This document shows positions 1-8,620 of a DNA stretch of 10,186 bases, one piece after another. The stretch spans positions 1-10,186 of the forward strand of contig JNEM01011580.1 of NCBI GenBank assembly GCA_000697335.1. The letters are read 5' to 3'. Origin of the DNA: Conidiobolus incongruus B7586. Its lineage: Eukaryota; Entomophthoromycota; Entomophthoromycetes; Entomophthorales; Conidiobolaceae. The notes below the pieces were generated by a model, which saw only the letters and a program-made list of their open reading frames with translations, was not told the DNA's origin and searched no databases. The position numbers and the translations under genes are program-made. Each line of letters begins with the position of its first letter. Position 1 is the first letter of the stretch.

Positions 1-784
1 ATTTTAATATTATAACCAATAGTTAGTTAGTTAGTTATAATCAAATTAAATATTCTAATTATATAATCTAATTTGAGTTAATATGGTTAAAAATAAACTA
101 AATTATAAATAAATATATAAATAATTTTAATTTTATAATTTATTTTTATAGGTTAATATATATATAATATAAAAAAAGAATAAATATAAATTTTGTTATA
201 TATAACTTTTAACTTATAAACCTACAAATTTATAACTTATTTTAATTAAACAATAAGATTTAATATCTTAATTAATAGTTAACCAAATATAGTTAAATAT
301 AACTTATTATAATTAAGAAATTTAAAATATTAATAAAATTTAGTTTGAGGTAATTTAATTAAAAGTTAGTTAAAAACAAGTAATAATATAAGTGATATTA
401 ATTTTATGACTTATTTTTTGGGTTATTATATATAATTTGAAATATATATTTTGTTGTTATTTTATAAATATAATATTTATTCTGAAATTAACTATATACT
501 TGGAAAATCAGAATTTGCAAAATTTATGATTATTTTCTTTTTAAAGTAATATATAATAATTAATTAATCACTCAATCTTATCTCAGTTATTTGATTTAAA
601 TTATTTTTTATTTATTGTATTGTATTTCAGTTTCTGTATCTATTCACTAAAAACCTTTTTAGTTAATTTGTAGCATAATATTTGAATTTTATAGGAGAGT
701 TTGAGTAATATACAAGTATATGAGAAAGCTATCATTTAGATCAAAATTAGACAAAAAAACTATAAGCTTTGCAATGTCCTCTAA
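1..784. other. AT-rich, CpG-free left flank
   Basis: No gene is visible. The first 120 bases hold only about 14 G or C (12%). A short run of four AGTT units lies near 20-36. Reading both strands I find no CG dinucleotide until position 785, whereas CG occurs regularly from there onward. This fits old sequence that has lost CpG through methylation-driven deamination, perhaps a decayed repeat, but no transposon feature can be recognised. The base make-up and CpG absence are direct observations; the cause is inference. Confidence 0.5.
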
Positions 785-3700
785 CGAATAATCATAGTAT
801 TAGGTTAAATGAGAACAAAATCGTAATAAATAGAGATCAAATTTCGTTCAAAGTCAGTTTTAAAGTACTAATGTCTGTACACCATAATAAGTACATAATA
901 AAGTTTATAAATAATATCAATTTCAATTTTACTTAGAAATAATGATAATTTCATTGTGGAATCTCTATCCAATAATTGTGTTATGAGAATTTCAAATATT
1001 AGTTTATCATATAAATACGCAAATTTAAAACTAGAGGCTCAAGTGATATAATAGAAATGAAAAAGAATCACAGTACAGAGAATATAAAATTTTTGCTTTA
1101 ATCCCTTAGTACACATATTCCCATTTAATCCATATATATGGTGAAACCCATCTCAAAAAATTGAAGTTTTAATTGAGGTTGAAAATTCCATTAAAATTTT
1201 CAAACAGCTCAGAGGAGGTTTATAATTTGGAGGCAATTCCTGTCGAAGTGATCATAAAAACCTGATTGAATTATTGTTTATAAACTGAAGGCGAATAAAA
1301 ATTACGAGTGAGAATTATGAAGATTTTAAGGTTTGTAAGTTATATTGAAAATTAGAACATTATCAAGCTTTTTTTGAAACCAAAAATCGTATTATTAAAT
1401 GATATTTTTATTGAAATTTTGCCAATATTAATGGTTAAAATTCATTATAAAGAAAAGGCGTTTTTAATTAAACATTACTAAGGCTCTCAAATATTTAATT
1501 AAAATATTATAATTACTAAATTAAATTATGTTTATTAAATTATTTGAACATTTAAAAAAGAATGCATTATTTGTTAAATATAATATTATAAACCAATACC
1601 AAATTAAACGAATGCCAACTAAATTGAATAAGCAATAATAACTGAAATTAATTAATAAAAAAACAAAATAATGTCCCTAAATATGATACATTTACTGATT
1701 TAACAAAGAATACTGAATACGCGTTAATATTTAATATATATTTCTATTTTTTATATATTCTGTATGGATAGAAATTAAATTAAATCGGGGAATTTTGGGG
1801 AGTCTAGAAATATAATGCAATAGTTAGGTTTAATTATTAGCCCCCAAGATAATAAAAATTTAATCAAAATTATCATAATTTTGTTAACATTTTATCCTAG
1901 GATATAGCTTTTATTATTTGATGTTAATTTGTATTACCATTATGATTATTTCTAAGACACAAATTAATTTAATAAAATTTATATTTCAATATTGTATAAT
2001 TATATAAAATTTTGTTTCATAATATTCCTTGATCAAATTCATAAACAATATTGAGAAAACTAATCAAAAAATATTAAATATAATTTGATAGTTTTTAAAT
2101 TTTGTTAAGAAAATATATGAAAACTTAGTTAATTATAATCATATTAAGCCTAAAGTAAATTTCTTGAATCCTTCAGCTATATATTTTATCAAAATCCTAA
2201 ATACATTATGGTTAGAACCATAGTATTAACCTAAATTTAATAATGTTTTGCAGTATGAAACCTTAATCGTCTGAATCTCATTATGATTTTGGAGTTATTG
2301 GCGCAAATCATTTGAATATTTAAAATATGGTCAATTTTCAGTAATTTTATTAAATAATTATTGGTTATTTAATATTTTTTACTATAATATCTCTAATCAA
2401 TTATTCTTTTTATATTTCTTTCACTAGTGTAATGGTTGACTAAAATTGTTGTTATTTGCTTGTGTTTAGCCTTTTCAGCGTCATAATATTTTTATTTATA
2501 CTGGTTTAAAACTATGCCAAATATGTAAACCTGATTGTTTGTTTTATGCTTATCAAACTCTCATCAATTTCCGAAATGCATAGAAAAACATTAACGAAAA
2601 TTGTTTAACTTCGAGATGATTAATACAAATAAATTTCAATATTATCACTCGATTTTAAATCATATGAAATATATTATAAGTTTGATTTAACATTTTGAAT
2701 GGTTTTTAAGGGTACTTGGATACTGTTAAAACTTATTAAAAGGGCAAAAAGAACAATAGCTGATTTTATAGTGATCGAATGTAATCGCAATTTTCAATCT
2801 ATCGGAGGTAGATATTACCAGCAATTTTCACATTATAAGTTTGTACTTAAGCAAAATTGTTAATAGATCCACCAACTAATTTAAATTATCAATTTAGTAT
2901 GTTTATTGAATTGATTAAACTGATGAATGTTTACCAATCTTTAAAACCATTTACTAAATCTGAACAATAAAAAATCGAAATTATAATGAATTTAATTGGA
3001 CTAATTGACACTTATAATAGTTAAAACGGTAAAATAAATAAGCAATAATTGATTAAATAACCAACTTTAGATTATAAAATTCAGTATTTTTGAGGCACTT
3101 CAGGTGCAAGACAAATATTTACCAATTCTCTAGTCCTTACAGAAGGATTAAAATTAGTTTATAATTTGCAAGAGATTCGTAATGATAAATTATACATGTT
3201 TCTCAATTAACACTTTTTAAAATATGTTTTATAAAATTGGTTGATAATATAAAGTGACTTAGTTGTGCTCACGTTATCCACAATAATCAACTACTATTAT
3301 TGGATGTTTATTCTTAACCAATTCAAAATTTTTGCCAATAAACCCTCTTTATTTATTTTCATAATAACAAAAAGAAATTAAAAATTCCTTTTTAACTTGT
3401 TATCAATACTCTGTTGAGGCATCATCAAGTATTTAATGGTAAGAATTAAGAATGCTAAATGTTTAATAAAGAATAATTGATTGTGATTCCGAAGTTATGA
3501 TAAATATTAAGGCATTAATTCTACATCATCCGATTTTAATTAACTTTTAGATTTGAGGTATACAGTTTATATTATCCATAACGTGGCATTACATCAACCT
3601 TTAACCAGTCTCTAGTAATCGGGAAATCATATTATCAACTTTTTATATTTCAGTTTATTTTCTTCCTGTTAACAAATTTCAACATTAAATGTTAAAACAA

Positions 3701-4780
3701 CAATAATATATTTATAATTAGATAATTTTGAACCCTTATTGGATATTATTCTGCGTTTATAATTAAATTATGGATATTGTTTGGATTTTACTATTTTTAT
3801 AAATTTAATTCACAATTTATCCAATCAACGTTAAATATTATAGATATGATAAAATTTTAAATAAAATCAGACTTTTAAGGTAATTAAGAGAATTTATCTT
3901 CCAATCATACTATTTCAAATTAAATATATTTTTCAATTGAAACCATAAAAATGCGAAAAAAAATATCTTTGTATCAAATTAATAAATTTATAATTAACCA
4001 ATATTAATTAATTAATAGAAAATCATATTAAAAAAATTTAGAATGCAGTCGCCATTACGGACTATAGTTATTCTTATTTATTGAAGTATGTATCTAAATA
4101 TGATCTTTAAGCAATTAATAATTACATTCAATTAATTATTATGATTATTGAAAATCATATAAAATTACTCATAATATTATTTTTTTTCAATACTAGTTTA
4201 ATATTAAATCTTAGTTCTATTAAATTAAAATTAAAAATTTCATCATTTGGTAATCATTTTAATAAAAATGTTATTCAATCCATTGCTGAAACTTGATTTA
4301 TTTTGCTTTGTATCAATTCATTTGTCGAATAAACATAATTTTAAATTTCTGTTAAATAGTCTACCAATACTTTTTAATAAATGCTTATTTTATCTTTATC
4401 CAACTAAATTCTATTTGTAGCATATTTGGTTGCGTCTTTAACCACATTGTCGTGATTTTTAGAAGTGAAATTGTACTTAAACAACTATAAAACTGAATAA
4501 AAGTAATGCACGAAAACCACACATTACAAGTGCTTATTTCATAATGATACGATATTACCATATATGGTTAGGGATTGATTTAAAAAAAGTTAAGAGTTGA
4601 TTTAACATGATTTTTTGATTTAAAAATTTGGGTTTATGCATAAAATTTAAAGTGTAAAAAACTTAAATGTTGAGGATTCACAGCATCAATATTTATTAAT
4701 AAAAATCAATTACCATTTTTAATAAGTAACAATTAACCAATTAAACTTATTCAATGAGAATTGAATTAATGTGTCCATTC
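785..4780. other. long gene-free intergenic stretch
   Basis: About 4 kb of AT-rich DNA (15% GC at 4081-4200) in which I can support no functional gene, tRNA or rRNA. Stops are dense in all frames. Open stretches reach only about 50 codons, including a 54-codon ATG-to-TAA frame at 2699-2863, which is within what chance gives at this composition. A weak F-box-like reading at 1173-1481 is listed separately. Isolated G/C clusters (GGGG at 1787-1790 and 1797-1800, CCCCC at 1841-1845) stand out from the background. CpG occurs throughout, unlike the two window ends. Part of this stretch could be old, decayed coding or repeat DNA. Confidence 0.6.
1173..1481 (+). pseudogene. possible decayed F-box-like gene remnant (speculative)
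   Basis: One forward frame reads NLEAIPVEVIIKT at residues encoded by 1224-1262. This resembles the opening of an F-box domain, whose usual form is L-P-x-E-hydrophobic-hydrophobic-x-K-I. The same frame then gives TEGE and KLRVRIMKILRFV (1284-1337), where an F-box typically has an R-x-V-C-K stretch, and stays open for 41 further codons (1356-1478). Four in-frame stops (1263, 1281, 1296, 1353) lie before the last stop at 1479, so it cannot be an intact gene. F-box proteins of ubiquitin ligases form large families in many fungi, which makes a dead copy plausible. The match is short and by eye; chance is a serious alternative. No start codon or promoter is evident. Confidence 0.15.
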
Positions 4781-4802
4781 ATGTCATCTACTCTGCCATG
4801 AT

Positions 4803-4810
4803 TATAAATA
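4803..4810 (+). promoter_or_regulatory. candidate TATA box of the receptor gene
   Basis: TATAAATA matches the TATAWAWR consensus exactly. Such strings arise often in AT-rich DNA, so the sequence alone is weak. The position supports it: the last upstream ATG (4811) falls immediately after it, and the ATG-free, GC-enriched leader begins just downstream. This is what one expects if transcription starts some tens of bases beyond this site, around 4835-4880. Confidence 0.3.
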
Positions 4811-4813
4811 ATG

Positions 4814-5202
4814 CTAAAGGAACTCATTTGACCAAGTGATTGAAAGCGCTTAAAAACCGTTTGATTCTCTATCAAATCAACTGTGCCAAGTTGAAATTTT
4901 CATCTTAACTGGCGAGAATAAATACCAACAGAGTCTTCAACAGCAAGTCTTCATTATAGACTTAGAATCTTAATATAATTTTTTTCAGGCTATTTTGCTA
5001 TCTGTGCCTCTTAATATAATCTTAGAAGTGATCATTTGATCGGTGGTAATTGTTGTAATAATTGTTATATTTTTCTCAAAGGATAATTCAGGATCTCTTT
5101 TTGTTTACCACTAGTCAAATATTCATTAGACTTAAATAATTTATTGTCATATATATTTAATTTATTCCATTTTTGTTACTGTTAATATAATAATTTATCA
5201 AT
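4814..5202 (+). promoter_or_regulatory. promoter-proximal region and long ATG-free 5' leader of the receptor gene
   Basis: Between the ATG at 4811 and the start codon at 5203 there are 389 nt without any ATG, while the reverse triplet CAT occurs seven times (4825, 4901, 4952, 5033, 5124, 5148, 5168). This one-sided absence is what selection against upstream start codons leaves in a transcribed 5' UTR. GC at 4831-4950 is about 37% (44 of 120), well above the surroundings. A polypyrimidine tract ending in CAG (4980-4988) resembles a 3' splice site. An 11-base direct repeat, CTTAATATAAT, lies at 4969-4979 and 5010-5020, each copy next to a CTTAGA. Transcription start and any leader intron are inferred, not seen. 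Confidence 0.5.
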
Positions 5203-6729
5203 ATGGCGGACGTAGTAACTACAATTCTTTTTGTTATGAATTGTACCTTCAACGGCTTTTCCCTTCTTTCGGGGGTGTATGTTATCACTATGTACTCTCT
5301 CATGTCTTTTTATGACCGTCGCTTAATGGACCGATTATCACTAAGAATCAATGTAGCTATCTCTGCTGTTGATATTTTGCGTGCTGTCAATATGATGGTC
5401 TATACTAGTTACAAAGTAGAAGGAATTCTCTGTAAATTAAATTCTTTCTCCCTCAACTGGACCATTCTCATGTATGTCTTCTTTACATGTTCCATTGCTG
5501 CTAATTTGCAATTAGTCTTCTTAATGGAATATTCATTCAACCCATGGTGGGAATACCTCTATTGGTTCGTTCCTATTGCATTGGCAACTGTCCTCTCCCT
5601 CATTCCTCTTGCTATGGGCAAATTTGGATTAGATGTAAATGGAACCGGAGTTTGTTTCTACAAGGACCAAAAAGTATTAGAAAATCAAATTATTATTTGG
5701 CTATGTTTTATTATCTGGACCATTATTTCGACCCTTTACTGTGGTATCATTTTAATTCTCACTGTCCGCAAGCTTAGGAAAAACTCCAAGATGATCGCCT
5801 CCTCCAACAAGTCCAACTGTGTTGTTGAAAATCAACGTAGAAAAGATTTAGAAGTCTTAATTACTAGAGTCAGTTATTATTTGACTGCTCCTCTTATTAC
5901 TCAAATTAACTGTGCGGCTTTAATGATTGCTGCTCAGGTTTATGATGTAATTCCCATCGGTATTGAATTTTGGGATACCATTGGTTCAGGAATTCCAGGT
6001 ATTCTCAACTTAATCACTTTCTGCATGGATCCCGCTTTCCTCAAAGGTATCAATACTATCCGATGCCAGAGTAAATACCAAACTTTCCCCCATGCAACTG
6101 CCAATTTTACTCCAACTCACGACGATCGTCCTCAATATCTTTCCAACCCACGTACATTACAGATTGTGGCCAAGTTGGTTAGAATCTTTAGCTATCCATT
6201 CAGTATGACCAACTCCAACATGATGGTTGTCACCGATCAAACTAATAAGCACGATTCCGGCGAAGCTTCCACAACCATCGTCGCTGAGTCCAGCTCTGAG
6301 AAAGTTCTCATCCCCCAAAATCGTACCAACAATCCCGCGGGTGTATGGAACTATCCTGTGAATCAACCCAACCCCGAGTCTCCCACTACTCCCAAGAACA
6401 AATCTTCTGGAAATGAGCCCACTTCAAGCATCTACACACCCATTTCGAATGTCGAATCTTCTGGATCATCTGATGGTCCACTCCATGAGATGGATATTTA
6501 TTATGCTAGTCCATTGAACCACGCAGAATTCTTCGGTGCTGGCCAAATACCTAATAGCCACCAACCAGTGCCCCAGACACCTGGACGTAGACGCTTAAGT
6601 GAAATTGCTCCTCAAAGCCCCGCTGCACCAGACAGCCAGACTCCACTAGATGCTGACCATAGCTGGAGACTCGAAGATCGTGAATTCATCGACCAAGTCC
6701 ACTACGAAGAATACTTGAAATCATTATAA
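5203..6729 (+). CDS. seven-transmembrane G-protein-coupled receptor, fungal family A / cAMP-receptor-like
   Basis: A plasma-membrane receptor that should pass an outside signal to a heterotrimeric G protein; the ligand is unknown. Seven hydrophobic segments lie at about residues 12-35, 46-69, 79-108, 116-138, 161-187, 219-247 and 253-279. Basic residues in loop 1 (R39, R40, R44, R48) and loop 3 (nine between 189 and 214) place the N-terminus outside. C77 before TM3 and C151 in the second outer loop are the usual disulfide pair; N146-G-T is a possible glycosylation site. D57 sits where family A has its TM2 aspartate. There is no DRY: N101-L-Q is at the expected distance from C77. TM7 ends in D276-P-A-F-L, in place of NPxxY. 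Residues 281-508 form a Ser/Thr/Pro-rich cytosolic tail with RRRLS (462-466) and an acidic end. The start is the first ATG in frame, 10 bases after an in-frame TAA (5191), with A at -3 and G at +4. No intron is needed. Receptor identity is firm; the subfamily is less sure. Confidence 0.93.
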   Translation: MADVVTTILFVMNCTFNGFSLLSGVYVITMYSLMSFYDRRLMDRLSLRINVAISAVDILRAVNMMVYTSYKVEGILCKLNSFSLNWTILMYVFFTCSIAANLQLVFLMEYSFNPWWEYLYWFVPIALATVLSLIPLAMGKFGLDVNGTGVCFYKDQKVLENQIIIWLCFIIWTIISTLYCGIILILTVRKLRKNSKMIASSNKSNCVVENQRRKDLEVLITRVSYYLTAPLITQINCAALMIAAQVYDVIPIGIEFWDTIGSGIPGILNLITFCMDPAFLKGINTIRCQSKYQTFPHATANFTPTHDDRPQYLSNPRTLQIVAKLVRIFSYPFSMTNSNMMVVTDQTNKHDSGEASTTIVAESSSEKVLIPQNRTNNPAGVWNYPVNQPNPESPTTPKNKSSGNEPTSSIYTPISNVESSGSSDGPLHEMDIYYASPLNHAEFFGAGQIPNSHQPVPQTPGRRRLSEIAPQSPAAPDSQTPLDADHSWRLEDREFIDQVHYEEYLKSL

Positions 6730-7100
6730 TCCTCCACATCTTTTGTAGCATTTTTTCTATATTGTCAATTGAAGACGTTTGTACATATAATTCTAGTCTA
6801 ATCTAATACAAAACTTGATTTTCAATGTACCAACAATTATATCAAACCTGAATTATCTTTTGGAATTGATTAATTTTCTCGTGTCTAAATTTGTCAGCTG
6901 CAAAATTGGTTACAGCGGCTCTATTTGTTTTTATTAGAGAGGAAATATTATTAGAAACTTAAAGACCAATCAATAATAGGGAACTTATGCACTTAAATGC
7001 CCAACTGAAACTTTCAGCCTCCGAATCTCTTACAATACTCATTAACTCCTGTCGCTTCCCCACTTTGAGTATCACAACTTTATCATATCCAATAAACTGA
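6730..7100 (+). other. likely 3' UTR and downstream region of the receptor gene
   Basis: Directly after the TAA stop the DNA is T- and C-rich, with three TGTA tetramers in the first 110 nt (near 6744, 6780 and 6825). The first canonical AATAAA is at 7091-7096, 362 nt after the stop; an AATACA variant lies near 6806. GC is locally raised around 7010-7075. A 37-codon ATG-to-TGA frame (6987-7100) is open here but resembles nothing known to me. The true polyadenylation point cannot be fixed from sequence alone; it may lie near 6830-6860 or near 7110. Confidence 0.35.
6780..6787 (+). promoter_or_regulatory. PUF (Pumilio-type) binding element UGUACAUA in the 3' UTR
   Basis: TGTACATA, 50 nt beyond the stop codon on the sense strand, fits the UGUANAUA core that PUF-family RNA-binding proteins recognise to control mRNA decay, translation or localisation. 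It lacks the C two bases upstream that yeast Puf3 prefers. In DNA this rich in A and T such an 8-mer has perhaps a one-in-ten chance of appearing within a few hundred bases, so position is the main support. Confidence 0.25.
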
Positions 7101-8620
7101 GTTTATTTTTTTTCTGTGAAATAATTAGTTCATGATACTAAATTCACTTTAATTTTTTAATAGTCTGTTCAAGTATAATTTAATCAGAATAGATCTTCAA
7201 TTAAAACAAATATTGAGTTGTTCTAGGGATCCAGTAGAGCTGACATAAAATTGAACCAATGATCAATTCAATTTATTATTCAATGATATTCAATATTACA
7301 ATTTAATTACTAATCATTTATCAACAATAATTTTAATGGAAATGAATGTTTAAGATTATTATATATTTATGAATAAATATCATTAAATAACTCATATTTA
7401 TTGTTCCTGAATCTATATTTTGAATAAATCTTACTTGAACTTAATAATATTAAATCAATTTCAATCTGACCATTTTTGAATTTATATGTAAAATTGTTGT
7501 CAATTCGTGTAAGATTAAATTTTTCTTATCAAATTTTGCAGGGAATATGATCTTGATATCCATATCACGATATGTAATCAATAAATTTCCTAAATTAAAA
7601 TTAATCTTTTTTTAGTTACATATCTTTTTAATCTTATTTTAATTCCAATTAAGTTGAATTAATCAAAATTATTTTATTTTTATTATTATGTTTTAAAAAA
7701 ATTTTTTTAATAAATAATTAAAAATTTATTAAATTTTTAATTATTATAATTATACTTAAATTACCAAAATATAATTATCATACTTGATTATACACCTCAA
7801 TGTATCAGATGCTTTTAGTTCTTCATTTTTCAAGTTTTTTAGTTGAAAAATTAATCCTCATATTGTCTATGAAAACTGCTTTTGATTGCAAAATAAAAAT
7901 TATCATTAAATTTTCTGGATAAAAATTAGTGATATAAATAATAAAATTAACTAAATACACTTGTCACTATGAAATATATACGATATATAGAAACAACTAC
8001 TTTTTTGTATATTTATATGTTGTTCAAGAATAATTTTTTATACAGTGGAAAAAAACTATTGAGTGAACAGAGTAATTTCATTAAATCGAGATCAATAGAA
8101 TTACTAATAACTTAAATATACTATTTGACTTCTCATGTACTAACTTAAATACTGTTTTCTTTTATTACACACTATAAAATAGTTGAGCTATTATATAATT
8201 TTCATCTTTGATATTGATTCAAATTTCCATCTTAATTTTAGCTCTGTAACAAACATATACCCTATATTTAAAAATCAAAAATTATTATATTAATTTTAAA
8301 TCCCATTCGTTGTTATTTCTGATATTATATTATATTTTATATTATCCTTTTGCTCCTTTGTAATATAAACATGATATTAATTTTTCTTTAGCATTAATAC
8401 GATATTCAAGGATAAAGATTATATTATTAAGAATATATTTTCACTCAACATTAAAATGATTTTTCTATGATTTCAATATAATTTTCAAACTTTGAAATTT
8501 TTAATTGTTAATTTATTCATTTAATTAAATTTTTTAACGTTTAAAAATGGTTAATAGAATGAATGTTACTTTTATTAAAATTCAAATATGCATACAAATT
8601 AAATATTGATAATTATCTCG
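7101..8620. other. AT-rich intergenic region downstream of the receptor
   Basis: No gene, RNA gene or mobile element can be supported on either strand. Stops are dense in all frames. The stretch holds two adjacent A/T-only palindromes at 7693-7745, a small inverted repeat (CATATC-AC-GATATG) at 7561-7574, and a cluster of three ATTCAAT heptamers at roughly 10-12 base spacing near 7266-7294. Scattered CpG are still present, the last one at 8619-8620. Confidence 0.55.
7693..7745. repeat. two adjacent A/T-only palindromes
   Basis: At 7693-7710 there is a perfect 18-base palindrome (two T, seven A, seven T, two A). Immediately after, 7713-7727 and 7731-7745 form perfect 15-base inverted arms around a three-base ATT loop. 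Both contain only A and T. In single-stranded DNA or RNA they could fold into stable hairpins, and A/T tracts of this kind can exclude nucleosomes or bind matrix proteins. They may also be chance products of a two-letter composition; nothing ties them to the receptor gene, whose stop is almost 1 kb upstream. Confidence 0.45.

Noticed and set aside
2699-2863. 54-codon ATG-to-TAA frame (begins MVFKGTWILL)
   Set aside because: Frames of this length are expected by chance several times in 10 kb at this composition; no domain, promoter or splice partner is evident. Its basic, aromatic residues are curious but not enough for a call.
2810-3620. Recurrent TTACCAAT-like words (near 2815, 2930, 3118, 3602) hinting at a degenerate tandem repeat
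   Set aside because: Spacing is irregular and flanking bases do not align convincingly, so chance in AT-rich DNA is enough.
4557-4568. 12-base palindrome ACCATATATGGT upstream of the receptor promoter
   Set aside because: Perfect, but short and over 600 bases from the start codon; similar short palindromes occur elsewhere in the window.
5544-5777. 77-codon forward frame inside the receptor gene
   Set aside because: It overlaps the receptor in another frame, has no family resemblance, and is readily explained as a shadow of the true coding frame.
6157-6366. 69-codon reverse-strand frame opposite the receptor tail
   Set aside because: It lies antisense to GC-richer coding sequence where stops are scarce, and its translation has no recognisable domain.
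6987-7100. 37-codon ATG-to-TGA frame downstream of the receptor
   Set aside because: Although the GC is locally raised, it lies in the likely 3' UTR, is short and matches no family I know.
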